NCBI RefSeq assembly: GCF_016904885.1
Contig: NZ_JADWYI010000001.1
Location: forward strand, 1 to 64,000
DNA: 64,000 nt
DNA from: Archangium primigenium
GTDB taxonomy: Bacteria > Myxococcota > Myxococcia > Myxococcales > Myxococcaceae
Reading direction: 5' to 3'
The notes below the pieces were generated by a model. It was not told where the DNA came from, made no database searches, and worked only from the letters and a program-made list of their open reading frames with translations. Positions 25,606 through 35,083 of the stretch are shown in pieces; the stretch's first letter is position 1, and each line of letters starts with the position of its first letter. The translations under genes were made by a program, and so were the position numbers.

Positions 25606-25715
25606 CAGCCGGACTGGATTCCTCTCATGAGGAATACCAAGACGTGAGAAGACCCCCCTCAGGGAGTCTCAATGTCTGGCACTGGATGTCTGGCGGCGGC
25701 GACTGACGTGTCAAT

Positions 25716-25753
25716 GACAGGGCCCTGGTCGACAGGGCCCTGGTCGACAGGGC
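25716..25753. repeat. 15-bp tandem repeat, about 2.5 copies
   Basis: The unit GACAGGGCCCTGGTC occurs at 25716-25730 and 25731-25745, with a partial third (GACAGGGC) at 25746-25753. Each full unit contains the palindrome AGGGCCCT. Its role is unknown. Confidence 0.7.
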
Positions 25754-25779
25754 AAGGCAGGCCTGGACCCAAGGACAAG

Positions 25780-25824
25780 CACGGGCCGTGAAGGCGGGGA
25801 AGGGTCCCGCGTTCACGGCCCGTG
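25780..25824. terminator. Long GC-rich hairpin, likely bidirectional terminator
   Basis: CACGGGCCGTGAA (25780-25792) pairs perfectly with TTCACGGCCCGTG (25812-25824). After one mismatch, inner GCGGG/CCCGC continues the stem around a 7-nt loop. Its place between convergent genes suggests bidirectional termination. Confidence 0.65.
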
Positions 25825-25918
25825 TCGCGTGCGGGCCCCGCACGGCCGGAGGACCCAGGAGGGCGGGTGACACCGACTTCTCCCATCGGGTAGGCGGAGC
25901 CTCCCCGACGCGGCGGCC

Positions 25919-26320
25919 TCAGCGGGTGAGCGCGGTGGCGATGACGTTGAGGACCTTGAGCTGCGCGGGGGAGAGGTTGCGCAGGGAGCGCGCGAGCCGC
26001 CGCAGATCCGGGGAGCGCTCCTCGCGCGCCGGCAGCGAGTCCACCCAGGCGGTGACCTCGGTGTGGCTCAGGCTCAGGAGCGTGTCCGAGGGAATCTTGA
26101 GCGCGATGCTCAGGCGGCGCAGCGTGGGGACGCTGGGCATCATGCCGCCGCGCTCGATGCGTCCGTAGACGCCCGGCGCCAGGCCCACCTTGCCGGCCGC
26201 CTCCGCCTGAGTGAGCCCCGCGCGCAGCCGAGCGGCCCGCGCCGCGGCCCCCAGGGCCAGGGCCAACTTGTCATCCATGCGCTGCTGAGAGGGAGGGGGA
26301 GGAGTCCGTTTCGGTGCCAT
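25919..26320 (-). CDS. XRE-family helix-turn-helix regulator
   Basis: The 133-residue protein has a Pro-rich N terminus. An XRE/Cro-type HTH follows at about residues 25-80 (LRAGLTQAEAAGKVGLAPGV, then YGRIERGGMMPSVPTLRRLS). The C terminus holds a helical segment (LRRLARSLRNLSPAQLKVLN). It should bind DNA as a dimer. It is divergent from the secreted low-complexity protein, and the 260-bp gap between them is the obvious place for an operator. An imperfect inverted pair GTCCT/AGGAC lies at 26331-26352. The target is not proven. Confidence 0.82.
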   Translation of the reverse strand: MAPKRTPPPPSQQRMDDKLALALGAAARAARLRAGLTQAEAAGKVGLAPGVYGRIERGGMMPSVPTLRRLSIALKIPSDTLLSLSHTEVTAWVDSLPAREERSPDLRRLARSLRNLSPAQLKVLNVIATALTR

Positions 26321-26580
26321 GGTGCCTGACGTCCTAAGAGACGTTGGAGGACATTACCCGAGAGGCCAACCCGCGCCTAGGGACTTGCGGCATCTCTTTC
26401 TCCTCCGGGCGACCCCCCTGGGCCGCTTTCGGGCGCATGACCCCGGGCGTCACCCCAGGGGTGCCTGGACGGGTGGCAGGGGAAGCGGGGGAGCGGGCCC
26501 TTCATGCAGCAACGACCCCGCCGGTCCCAGCTTTGGTTCAGCAGGACACCACTCCAAAAAATCCAAACAGGAGCAGCGCC

Positions 26581-27189
26581 ATGACCATGAAGAACACGAC
26601 CCGACTCGCCCTGGTGGGAATGCTCGCGGGAGCCCTGAGCCTGGGGGGCACCGCCCTGGCGCAGTCCACCAGCGCCACCGGCAGCGTGCAGAGCACCCCA
26701 CCGGGTGGCAGCGCCGGCCAGGCGGGGCAGCTGGGCACGGGCTCCGGCACCAGCCAGGGCACGGGGACCGACAGCCTCCAGAACGGTCAGGCCCTTCCGC
26801 CCGCCACGGACTCGCTGGGCACGCCGGGCACGGGCGGCTCGGGCACGGGCGACCTGCCCCAGGCGGGTGACGCCCTCGACCCCTCCCGCGGCACGGGCAG
26901 CAACACCACCCTGAGCCCGGGCACCACCGAGCCGGGGACCACGGAACAGGGCACCACCGGGCAAGGCACGACCCAGCCCGCGCCCCTGACGCCGGACTCC
27001 AACTGGGGCGGCACGGGCGGCTCCGGCTCCGGCTCCGACCTGGGCACGGGCTCGGGCACCCAGGACGACAGCATGGTCACCCCGGGCCAGGGCACCATCG
27101 AGACCACCCCGCCCAGCCGACAGTCGGACCTGAACTCGAACCAGGCCGGCCAGGTCAACCCGGGCACCACGCCCGACACCACGCGCTAG
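26581..27189 (+). CDS. Secreted Gly/Thr/Ser/Pro-rich low-complexity protein
   Basis: The 202-residue protein has a Sec signal peptide (MTMKNTTRLALVGMLAGALS, cleaved after ALAQ). The rest is a disordered region dominated by Gly, Thr, Ser, Pro and Gln. It has short irregular repeats such as GTGSGT, TTEPGTTEQGTTGQGTTQ and GSGSDLGTGSG. There is no globular domain or cysteine. AGGAG lies seven bases before the ATG. It is probably an exported matrix or envelope protein, but no function can be assigned. Its stop TAG directly abuts the stop of the convergent CapA gene. Confidence 0.7.
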   Translation: MTMKNTTRLALVGMLAGALSLGGTALAQSTSATGSVQSTPPGGSAGQAGQLGTGSGTSQGTGTDSLQNGQALPPATDSLGTPGTGGSGTGDLPQAGDALDPSRGTGSNTTLSPGTTEPGTTEQGTTGQGTTQPAPLTPDSNWGGTGGSGSGSDLGTGSGTQDDSMVTPGQGTIETTPPSRQSDLNSNQAGQVNPGTTPDTTR

Positions 27190-28491
27190 CTAGCGCACCT
27201 CGGCCCGGGCCCCGGCCTTCCCCCGACGCTCCTTCGGAGCCGGGGGGGCCGCGGGGGCCTCCATCGGCTGGGTGAGCCGCAGGATGAGGGCGCGCCGCCG
27301 CTCCGCCAGGTCCAACTGGCGCTCGAGCAGGGCGCGCTCCCCGCGGCGCCGCGTGTCCCCCCGCGTCTCGGCGGCGGCGGGCAGCGTCTGGAGCCGCTCG
27401 CGCAGCCGCGTCACCTCCTCGTCCAGCAACACGGGTTGGATGCGGGAGCGCTCCTGGCGCTCGCGCAGCGCCACGGAGTGGTTGTTGTCGATCCACACCG
27501 GCACGAGCGCCGAGCCCGCCAGCGTCACGGGCTGTCCGGGTCCGGCGCGCTCGAGCGACAGGCGCAGGAGCAGCGAGTCGCGCTTGCGGCCTCGCGCCTC
27601 GGCCCCCTTGCCGTGCACGTAGTGCCAGTCCTGGTTGGCCAGGAGGTTGCCCAGCGAGAACGCCACGAGCGTGTCGCGTCCGGCCGGGGTGCGGTAGGAC
27701 TCCACGGGCTGGAGCACGTGCGGGTGGTGGCCGATGACGGCGAGCGCGCCCGCGTCCAGCAGCGCCCGCGCGAGCGCGCGATCCTCCGGGCGCGGGGCAT
27801 GGACGTACTCCACCCCCCAATGCACGCTGACGATGAGCGCGTCACACCGCCGGGCCGCGGCGCGCACCAGCTCCGCGGCGGCCTCGGGCGTCAGCGCCTG
27901 GGGATCCTTCTTGCGCGAATAGGGCACGAACGCCACCTGGGGCGCCACGTCCCACGCGGCCGGGTTGTGCGCGCCGTTGAGCCAGCGGGTGAGGGACAGG
28001 AAGCCCACGCGGATGCCGTGCGACTCCAGGACGAGGGGCTCCCACGCGGCGGCCTCGGTGGGCGCCGAGCCCACGTATTTGAGGCCCGCGCGCTCCAGGT
28101 TCGCCCAGGTGAGGGGGATGCCCGCGCGGCGCTGATCGAAGGCGTGGTTGTTGGCCACCGTCACCAGGTCCACGCCCGCGGCCACCAGGGCGCGCGGCAG
28201 GGCGGGCGGCGCGTCGAAGATGAGCGAGGCGGTGGGGGCGCGCGGGTCGCCGCTCACGGGCGTCTCCAGGTTCACCACGGCCACATCCGCGGCCCGCAGC
28301 ACGGGGGCGATGGGCTCCAGCACGAAGTCCCACCCCTCCAGGGTCCCCGCGCCCGCGCGCGCCCGGGCGGCCTCCTTCACCCCGTCATGGGGGATGACAT
28401 CGCCGCCGAACACCAACTCCACGCGCGAGGCGGCGGGCGCGGCACACACCAGGGAGGCGACGAGGAAGACCGGAACCATCACCCGGCGCAC
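27190..28491 (-). CDS. CapA-family secreted phosphoesterase-like protein
   Basis: The 433-residue protein has a signal peptide (RRVMVPVFLVASLVCAAPAA). The CapA/PGA_cap metallophosphoesterase fold follows: VFGGDVIPHDG (metal-binding Asp), VVNLETPV, TVANNHAFDQR, VSVHWGVEY and VIGHHPHVLQPVE. The family was named for poly-gamma-glutamate synthesis but many members have unknown substrates. The C terminus is charged and helical. The start is taken as GTG 28491; an ATG four codons in is possible. It begins 16 bp after the hybrid kinase stop on the same strand, so it is probably in the same transcript. Confidence 0.85.
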   Translation of the reverse strand: MRRVMVPVFLVASLVCAAPAASRVELVFGGDVIPHDGVKEAARARAGAGTLEGWDFVLEPIAPVLRAADVAVVNLETPVSGDPRAPTASLIFDAPPALPRALVAAGVDLVTVANNHAFDQRRAGIPLTWANLERAGLKYVGSAPTEAAAWEPLVLESHGIRVGFLSLTRWLNGAHNPAAWDVAPQVAFVPYSRKKDPQALTPEAAAELVRAAARRCDALIVSVHWGVEYVHAPRPEDRALARALLDAGALAVIGHHPHVLQPVESYRTPAGRDTLVAFSLGNLLANQDWHYVHGKGAEARGRKRDSLLLRLSLERAGPGQPVTLAGSALVPVWIDNNHSVALRERQERSRIQPVLLDEEVTRLRERLQTLPAAAETRGDTRRRGERALLERQLDLAERRRALILRLTQPMEAPAAPPAPKERRGKAGARAEVR

Positions 28492-28507
28492 GTTAACCGA
28501 GCCCCGC

Positions 28508-31500
28508 TCAGGTGCCCACGGGCTCCTCGGCGCGCGGGGGGAGCGCGCCATCGCCTGGCAGCCACACCGTGAAGGTGGTGCCGGAGCCCTCGGACGAGTG
28601 CACGTCCACCCGCCCGCCGTGCGCCCGGACCACGTGCTGCACGATGAACAGGCCCAGCCCCACGCTGCGCGCGGCGATGTCCGGCCCCTGGACCCCGCGC
28701 TGCAGCGCCTGGAAGAGCCGGGGCAACAGGTCGGCGGGGATGGGGGGCCCGTCGTTGTGGACCTCCAGCACGCACCCCGCCCCCTGCGCGCGCGAGCGCA
28801 CGCGCACGGGCGTCTCGGGCGGGCTGTAGCGCAGGGCGTTGATGACCAGGTTCTGCACCACCTGATGCAGCCGGGCCTCGTCCCAGCGGCCCCGGCCCTC
28901 CCCCACCCGCTCGAAGTCGATGTGGCGGTCCGGGAAGGCCATCTGCACCTCCTCCAGCGTCTGGCCGATGGTGTCGTGGAAGTTCATGGGCGCGCGGCTG
29001 ATGGGAATGCCTCCGCCGAGCCGCGCCTGGGTGAAGTCCAGGAGGTCGCGGATGAGCCGGATGGCGCGGTCCGCGCTGGAGATGATGCGCGCGGCGTTCT
29101 TCGTGGCGCGCTCGCCCAGATCGTCGCGCCGCAGCAGGGCCTGGGCGGACAGGAGGATGGCGTTGATGGGGTTGCGCAGGTCGTGGCTGACGATGCCGAT
29201 GAGCTGCTGCTCGATCTCCGACCGGCCCGCGGCCTCCTGCTCCTGGCGCTTGCGCTCGGAGATGTCCCGCGAGACGGTGGCCAGGCCCACGGGCTCGCCC
29301 GTCTGGGCGTCGTTGAGCACGAAGACGGAGTAATGGATGGGCAGCGTCGCGCCCGTGCCGAAGTGGCGGAAGCGGAACTCCCCTTCCCAGCGGCCCTGGG
29401 CGTGCACCGTGGGGAGGATCCGCTCGCGCACGAAGGCCCGATCCGACTCCGGGAAGAAGTCGAACACCGGCAGCCCCGGCACGGCGTCCGGAGACAGGCC
29501 CACCAGCCGCCGTCCCGCGTCGTTGACGTAGAGCACGTGGCCCTCGAGGTCCGCCATGCCGATGAACTCCGAGGACTGCTCCACCACGGCCGCCAGCTTC
29601 CCGCGCTCGCGCTCGGCCAGGCGCGCCGCCTCCCGCGCGCGCGCGGCGGCGATGTTGCCCTCCACGCGGGCGAGCAGTTCCCGGGCCGAGAAGGGCTTGG
29701 CCAGGTAGTCGTTGGCGCCCTGTCGCAGGCCCTCGACGGTGGACTCCTCGCCCGCCCGGGCCGACAGGAGGATGATGGGCACCTCGCGCGTACGGGGCGA
29801 CTCGCGCAGGCGCCGCACGAGCCCGTACCCGTCCAGGCCCGGCATCATCACGTCGCTGAGCACCAGGTCCGGCACCCGGTGCGCGAGGGCCTCCAGGGCC
29901 GCGAGGCCGTCGGACGCCGTCTCCACCGTGTAGCGCCCCTCCAGCAGGCGGCGCACGTACACGCGCATGTCCGCGTTGTCGTCCACCAGCAGCACGTGTC
30001 CGTCCCGCGCCGGCTCCGCCAGGGGCCCGGGCAACAGCGGAAGCACGGGCACCTCCCGCGCCGTCGCCGGGGGCGGCGCGTCCAGCCAGCCCACCGCGTC
30101 GTTGAGGAAGGCCGCGGCGCTGTCCCCCAGCGCGGAGGGCGTGGGCTCGCGCGCGCGCTGCTCCACGGGCAGGTGCCCCTCGCCCCGGGGCACGGACACG
30201 GTGAAGGTCGAGCCCTGACCCACCTGGCTCTCCGCCTGGATGCTCCCGCCGTGCAACCGCACCAGCTCCTGCACCAGGGACAGTCCGATGCCACTGCCCT
30301 CGAAGCTGCGGCCCCGCGCGCCCTGCACCCGGTGGAAGCGCTCGAAGACGCGCGGCAGCTCCGCCTCGGGGATGCCCACGCCCGTGTCGGACACGCGCAG
30401 CTCCACGTCCGCCTCCCGCTCGCGCAGGCTCACGCGCACCTCGCCCTCGAAGGTGAACTTGAAGGCGTTGGACAGCAGGTTGAGGACGATCTTCTCCCAC
30501 ATCTCCCGGTCCACCCACGGCCACTCCTGCAAGGGCGGGCAGTCCACGACGAAGCGCAGGCCCGCGCGCTCCAGGGTCGAGCGGAAGGTGCTGGCCAGCC
30601 CCTCGGTGAGCGCGGCCAGGTCCGTGGGCGCGTAGGCCGCCTGGGCCCGGCCCGCCTCGATGCGCGAGAAGTCCAGGAGCGAGTTGACGAGCTTGAGCAG
30701 CCGCAGGCCATTGCGGTGGATGGTGTCCAGGCGCTCGCGCTGCTGGGGGCCGAGCGGCTCGTGCGGGTCCTCCAGCGCGTCACGCGAGGGGCCCAAGAGC
30801 AGGGCCAGCGGCGTGCGGAACTCGTGGCTGATGTTGTTGAAGAAGGTCGTCTTGGCGCGATCCAACTGGGCGAGCGCCTCGACCCGGGCCCGCTCCTCCT
30901 CGCGGGCCCGCGCGCCGGACAGGGACGTGGACACGGTGCGCGCCGCGAGCCGCAGGAAGTCCTCGTAGGACGCGTCGAACGCGCGGCGTGGACTGAGGCC
31001 CGTCACCAGCACGCCACTGGCCCGCGCGTGGCCCGACAACATCAGGGGCTGCAGCCACACCGACGAGGCGCCCTCGGGCCAGGGTCCCCCGGGCAGCGGC
31101 CCGAGCGCCGCGGGCACCTCCGGCCCCCGCAGCAGCCGCGCCGCGCCCTCGCGCAACACCGCCCCCAGGGGCCAGGTGTCCCCCGCCTCGTCTCCGAGCA
31201 CCAGCCGCGCGGGCGCCACCGCGCCGCCCACCTCCACGCCACTCGAGCCCGCCAGGCGCGCCGTGCCCTCCGGCTCCACGAGGTACAGCAGGGCGAAGGG
31301 GATGTCGTTCGGGCTCGAGGCCAGCACCCGCGAGGCCTCCCGGCAGGCGTCGTGCACCGTGGCCTGCTCGCCCGAGAAGGCGCTCAGGTCCCGGATGACG
31401 CGCAGGCGCCGCTCGTTGATGATCTGCTCCGTCGTCTCCGTGAGGGCCGCGAAGATGCCGCCCACGCCCCCGGACTCGTCGCGGATGGGCGAGTGGCTGT

Positions 31501-31906
31501 AGGAGAAGTAGCACTCCTCCAGGTAGCCGTTGCGGTCGAGCAGCATCAGCAGGTTCTCGACGCGCACCGGCTCGCCGGTGGCGCGGATGCGCTCCCAGGT
31601 GGGCCCGAGCACGTCGGTCCACACCTCGGGCCAGGTCTCCGCCGCGGCCTGCCCCAGCGCGGCCGGGTGCTTCGTCGCGCCGGAGATGGGCCGGTACGCG
31701 TCGTTGTACATCTGCACGTACTGGGGACCCCAGGCGAGGTAGAGCGGATAGTTGGAGGCGAGCACGATGCCCACCGTCGTGCGCAGGGACTGGGGCCAGT
31801 CCTCCACCGGGCCCACGGGCGTCCGGGCCCAGTCCACCTGGCGCAACAGCTCGCCGCAGGCGCCACCGCCCACGAGCACCTCGTCCACCGCACTGCGTTG
31901 ACTCAC
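28508..31906 (-). CDS. Hybrid sensor histidine kinase with internal receiver and second kinase module
   Basis: This is a 1132-residue cytoplasmic signalling protein with no membrane segment. In order it has an N-terminal PAS-like region (TPVGPVEDWPQSLRTTVG, YNDAYRPISG), a GAF-like region, and HisKA (NISHEFRTPLALLL, His near 359). An ATPase domain follows, then a receiver (LVLSDVMMPGLDGYG, Asp near 685). A PAS domain (EFIGMADLEGHVLYVND), a second HisKA (GIVSHDLRNPINAILL, near 905) and a second ATPase complete it. Two kinase modules around one receiver suggest an internal relay. It is followed by capA after 16 bp. It is a paralogue of the truncated kinase at 61771. The ATG is divergent from the gene at 32105. 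Confidence 0.92.
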   Translation of the reverse strand: MSQRSAVDEVLVGGGACGELLRQVDWARTPVGPVEDWPQSLRTTVGIVLASNYPLYLAWGPQYVQMYNDAYRPISGATKHPAALGQAAAETWPEVWTDVLGPTWERIRATGEPVRVENLLMLLDRNGYLEECYFSYSHSPIRDESGGVGGIFAALTETTEQIINERRLRVIRDLSAFSGEQATVHDACREASRVLASSPNDIPFALLYLVEPEGTARLAGSSGVEVGGAVAPARLVLGDEAGDTWPLGAVLREGAARLLRGPEVPAALGPLPGGPWPEGASSVWLQPLMLSGHARASGVLVTGLSPRRAFDASYEDFLRLAARTVSTSLSGARAREEERARVEALAQLDRAKTTFFNNISHEFRTPLALLLGPSRDALEDPHEPLGPQQRERLDTIHRNGLRLLKLVNSLLDFSRIEAGRAQAAYAPTDLAALTEGLASTFRSTLERAGLRFVVDCPPLQEWPWVDREMWEKIVLNLLSNAFKFTFEGEVRVSLREREADVELRVSDTGVGIPEAELPRVFERFHRVQGARGRSFEGSGIGLSLVQELVRLHGGSIQAESQVGQGSTFTVSVPRGEGHLPVEQRAREPTPSALGDSAAAFLNDAVGWLDAPPPATAREVPVLPLLPGPLAEPARDGHVLLVDDNADMRVYVRRLLEGRYTVETASDGLAALEALAHRVPDLVLSDVMMPGLDGYGLVRRLRESPRTREVPIILLSARAGEESTVEGLRQGANDYLAKPFSARELLARVEGNIAAARAREAARLAERERGKLAAVVEQSSEFIGMADLEGHVLYVNDAGRRLVGLSPDAVPGLPVFDFFPESDRAFVRERILPTVHAQGRWEGEFRFRHFGTGATLPIHYSVFVLNDAQTGEPVGLATVSRDISERKRQEQEAAGRSEIEQQLIGIVSHDLRNPINAILLSAQALLRRDDLGERATKNAARIISSADRAIRLIRDLLDFTQARLGGGIPISRAPMNFHDTIGQTLEEVQMAFPDRHIDFERVGEGRGRWDEARLHQVVQNLVINALRYSPPETPVRVRSRAQGAGCVLEVHNDGPPIPADLLPRLFQALQRGVQGPDIAARSVGLGLFIVQHVVRAHGGRVDVHSSEGSGTTFTVWLPGDGALPPRAEEPVGT

Positions 31907-32104
31907 GCGATCACTCCGCCTGCGCGTCCCGGATGGACGGGGAGGCCATGCGCCCCAGCTTGCCGCCCGGTGTAAAAATTCGTTCGGGTTTCATGAGGGC
32001 ACGTCGCCCGGAAAACAACCCCCCGGGCCCACGGAACCATGCAGGGCGTCCGACATGACTTGAGCGGCCAGTCCACCGGATGCCAGACTGCCTGCTCCAT
32101 TTCC

Positions 32105-32836
32105 ATGCGCTTGCACGCCGCACAAGCCCTGTTGGACGACTGCTTCCAGGGCGTGGAAGAAGGTGCGCCGCGCATGTTCGAGCCCGGGGAACCGCGCTTC
32201 ACGGAGCGCACGAGCGCGGTGTGGCTGGAGTACCGCTGGTACGTCCAGGACCGGGGACTGGCCGAGGTCTTCGTGAAGTGGCGCCGGGTGGAGCCGAGCG
32301 CCTGCGCCCGCGAGGAGGTGTCGGTGCTGCGCCTGCACCTGCTGGGGCACGCCGCCGGGCTCGTCGCGAGTGCCCAGCGGGTGCTCGCCGCCGGGGAGCC
32401 CTCGCCGGGACGGCTGTTGGAGCTGCTGGGCGCGGACGGGGTGCGGCGCGAGTGCAGCGCGGCGGGCCCCACCGGCATCACGCTCGAGCACTGGCCGCCC
32501 CCCACGCCCCAGCCGCTGCTGCCCGAGGCCACCTTCCAGGGGCTCGCCGCAGTGCTGGCGGATGCCGGGGCCTCGTTCGAGGAGCGCCACGAGGCGGTGG
32601 ACCGGCTGTGCCGCGAGCGCAGTCCCCGGGTGGTGGCCACCCTGCTGCGCGCGCTCGAGGTGGGCCCCTCGCTGTCGGCCCTGCGGCGCCTGTCCGAGTG
32701 GGGCGAGACGGACGCCCTGCCGTACGTGGACCAGGCGCTCGCCCACGTGGCGCCCGACAACCCCGGGGACCTCTGGACGCTCACGGCCCTGCGCCGACGA
32801 TTCGAGGCGTGGGGCCGCGTGTCCCGGGTTATCTAG
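32105..32836 (+). CDS. Hypothetical protein with HEAT-like C terminus
   Basis: The 243-residue protein begins [16 protein letters not shown]. Its middle has [20 protein letters not shown]. The C-terminal third looks like short helical repeats ([40 protein letters not shown]), as in HEAT-type scaffolds. It has no signal. The ATG lacks a ribosome site; an in-frame ATG at 32174 with GAAGG eight bases before is an alternative. It is followed by gloA after 5 bp, suggesting an operon. The family is not recognised. Confidence 0.65.
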   Translation: MRLHAAQALLDDCFQGVEEGAPRMFEPGEPRFTERTSAVWLEYRWYVQDRGLAEVFVKWRRVEPSACAREEVSVLRLHLLGHAAGLVASAQRVLAAGEPSPGRLLELLGADGVRRECSAAGPTGITLEHWPPPTPQPLLPEATFQGLAAVLADAGASFEERHEAVDRLCRERSPRVVATLLRALEVGPSLSALRRLSEWGETDALPYVDQALAHVAPDNPGDLWTLTALRRRFEAWGRVSRVI

Positions 32837-32841
32837 GGCGC

Positions 32842-33237
32842 ATGCGAATCCTGCACACCATGCTGCGCGTGGGCGACCTCGACAAGTCGCTCGACTTCTA
32901 CACCCGCGTCCTCGGAATGCAGCTCTTGCGGCGCCGGGACTACCCGGACGGCAAGTTCACGCTCGCCTTCGTGGGCTACGGCCCCGAGGACACCCACCCC
33001 GCGCTGGAGCTGACCCACAACTGGGACACCTCCCAGTACACGCTGGGCAACGCCTACGGCCACATCGCCCTGGGGGTGACGGACATCCGCGCGAAGTGCG
33101 AGGCCATCCGCCAGGCCGGCGGCAAGGTGGTGCGCGAGCCGGGCCCCATGAAGCACGGCACCACCGTCATCGCCTTCGTGGAGGATCCGGACGGCTACAA
33201 GGTGGAGCTCATCGAGCAGACCACCCAGAAGGACTGA
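32842..33237 (+). CDS. gloA: Lactoylglutathione lyase (glyoxalase I)
   Basis: The 131-residue protein matches glyoxalase I. It starts [20 protein letters not shown] (metal ligand His5), followed by [29 protein letters not shown] (Glu ligand), YGHIALGV (His ligand) and YKVELIE (Glu ligand). It converts the methylglyoxal-glutathione hemithioacetal to S-lactoylglutathione in the cytosol. The length is typical of the bacterial Ni-type enzyme. It follows the hypothetical gene by 5 bp and converges with the CotH lipoprotein gene across a GC-rich 43-bp gap. Confidence 0.92.
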   Translation: MRILHTMLRVGDLDKSLDFYTRVLGMQLLRRRDYPDGKFTLAFVGYGPEDTHPALELTHNWDTSQYTLGNAYGHIALGVTDIRAKCEAIRQAGGKVVREPGPMKHGTTVIAFVEDPDGYKVELIEQTTQKD

Positions 33238-33280
33238 GCCCCCCACAGGACCCTCGGGACCCGCGGGGCCCTCGGGGCCC

Positions 33281-34975
33281 TCAGGGCACGCGCTGCTCGA
33301 GCGTGTCCCAGCGGTCGCTCACCCACTGGCGCAGGTAGGCCACCTCCTCGGCGTGGGTGGTGAAGTCGGTGCGATCCCCCCAGCGCTCGAACTCGAGGTA
33401 CTGCTTGCGCCAGCGGGCCTCGTCGCGCGGCCCCACCTGGCGCAGCTCCTCGGCGTAGCCGTCGATGAGCGCGAGCACCTCCGCCTTGCTCCAGGCGCCG
33501 CGCAGCAGGGCCTGGTAGCGCGCGCGCAGGGGCGTGGCGATGCGCGGGTCCGCGAGCAGCCGCGAGAAGATGAGGTTGTCGCTCGAGAAGTCCGGGCGGC
33601 CCGTGGCCCCGATGCGGCGCGTGTCCCAGAGCTGGCCGAAGCTCGCGTCCAGGTCCCAGGGGATGAAGCGCCAGGGGGCGCGCGTGGCCGGGTCGTAATA
33701 GTGGTAGGCGTTCTTGGCGGCCGAGTCCGTGCCGAGGATGGCGGTATTGAAGATCCACCAGTCCTCGTAGTCGGCCGTGTGGAGCCACTCGGCGCGGCGC
33801 GCGAAGAAGGTGTCCGTGTCCGCCTGGGCGATGGACTGGGTGAGCGCGCTGATGGTGTTGTAGGCGCCCGCCTGGCCGTCCTTGGGCGTGCCCTCCTTTT
33901 TCTCGTAGCCCTGGGCGAGGGAGGACTTGGCCGCGCCCGCCTTGGTGCTCGCCGAGAAGTTGGCGTCCGCGTCCACCGCCTTGAACAGATCCCCATCCTT
34001 GGACAGGCCATGGCGGCCCATGAGGTCGTCGTCCACGTGGTCCGCCACGGTGAACAGGCCCCAGAAGCGGCCATTCACATACATGACGGCGCTGTAGGTT
34101 TGAATCTGGACGTGGTCCGGGGACATGCGGTTCCACAGGTCGAACGCGAGCCGGGGCCGCAGGTAGGAATTGTCATTGAAGGGCGAGATGAGCACCAGCC
34201 GCTGCATGTCGCGGAAGGCACCGCCCGCCTTCTCCGGCTCGGTGAAGCGGTCGCCCTTGGGGAACTTGAACGTGTAGTTGCGCTTGGGGAAGACGCTGGA
34301 CGTGGCGCCGCGGTACTTGGCCTCCAGCGTGTAGCGGTGGCCCCGGTAGACGAGCTGCACGGGCCGGTAGCCCCCCGCGGTGAGCGTGCCCTCGAAGGAC
34401 AGGTGGAAGACGGGCAGCCCGTACTCCTCGGTGTACGTCTCCGGCCGCAGGAGCGTCTGCACGCCGCCGGGGTTGCTCAGCTGCACGGCCACGCCCACGC
34501 GCAGCTCCCCCGTCTCGCCCGTGCTCTTCTCGGTGATGGGCAGACGCCAGACGTCCGCCTGTCCCCGCGTCGTCGTCCACGTGAGCGTGCCCGTGGCCTC
34601 GTCGAAGGAGGCGCCCGAGGGCAGCGAGGCCACCGAGAAGCGCAGGTCCGGGGACGTGTAGCCCGTGCCACAGCGCACGGTGGCGGTGACCGACTCACCC
34701 TCCTGCAACCAGTAGGCGCGTGTGCCCGTGGGCGCGCAGCGCGCGGGCCGGGGCGGCTGCGGGGACGGCTCTCCCGGCGCCGACTCGCCCGGAGCCGGGG
34801 GGGCTTGCGTCCCGTCCTCTCCGGGGCCCGGCGTGGGAGGTGTGCCCGAGGCGGGCTCCTCCACGTCCACGGAGGGCACCGAGGCCTCGGGACCGGCCGT
34901 GGGACCACACCCCACGAGTCCCCAGCACACCCCACCGACCAACGCCCACCCCTTCAGCGCGCCCCCGCCCCTCAT
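33281..34975 (-). CDS. CotH-kinase lipoprotein with N-terminal Ig-like domain
   Basis: The 564-residue protein has a lipoprotein signal (KGWALVGGVCWGLVGCGP). A Pro-rich linker follows, then a putative Ig/cadherin-like domain (GTRAYWLQEGESVTATV, DEATGTLTWTT), then the CotH domain (LEAKYRGATSSVFPKRNYTF, IPWDLDASFGQLWD with the metal-binding DxD). GGGGAGGGG is a few bases upstream of the ATG. It is the second CotH protein in the window; the first (1712-3631) has EF-hand loops instead of the Ig domain. It lies downstream of the Ala-rich lipoprotein gene on the same strand (108-bp gap). Surface attachment is inferred. Confidence 0.85.
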   Translation of the reverse strand: MRGGGALKGWALVGGVCWGLVGCGPTAGPEASVPSVDVEEPASGTPPTPGPGEDGTQAPPAPGESAPGEPSPQPPRPARCAPTGTRAYWLQEGESVTATVRCGTGYTSPDLRFSVASLPSGASFDEATGTLTWTTTRGQADVWRLPITEKSTGETGELRVGVAVQLSNPGGVQTLLRPETYTEEYGLPVFHLSFEGTLTAGGYRPVQLVYRGHRYTLEAKYRGATSSVFPKRNYTFKFPKGDRFTEPEKAGGAFRDMQRLVLISPFNDNSYLRPRLAFDLWNRMSPDHVQIQTYSAVMYVNGRFWGLFTVADHVDDDLMGRHGLSKDGDLFKAVDADANFSASTKAGAAKSSLAQGYEKKEGTPKDGQAGAYNTISALTQSIAQADTDTFFARRAEWLHTADYEDWWIFNTAILGTDSAAKNAYHYYDPATRAPWRFIPWDLDASFGQLWDTRRIGATGRPDFSSDNLIFSRLLADPRIATPLRARYQALLRGAWSKAEVLALIDGYAEELRQVGPRDEARWRKQYLEFERWGDRTDFTTHAEEVAYLRQWVSDRWDTLEQRVP

Positions 34976-35083
34976 GGACCCCTCCCCATTCCGAGCGAGA
35001 GGAATAAGCACGCGCTCCCGAAGCCGCAGACGCGTTCAGGACGCTTCCACGCTCCGGGAGCAGGCGGGCGGACGAGCCCTGGA

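Larger units (their letters stand above)
25606..25918. other. 313-bp convergent intergenic region with repeats and a long hairpin
   Basis: This lies between the ends of two convergent genes. It holds a 15-bp tandem repeat (25716-25753) and a long hairpin (25780-25824), each listed separately. I see no coding sequence. Confidence 0.6.

Noticed and set aside
28148-31975. 1275-codon plus-strand open frame
   Set aside because: Lies opposite the hybrid kinase and capA; low-complexity His/Arg/Leu composition and no ribosome site.
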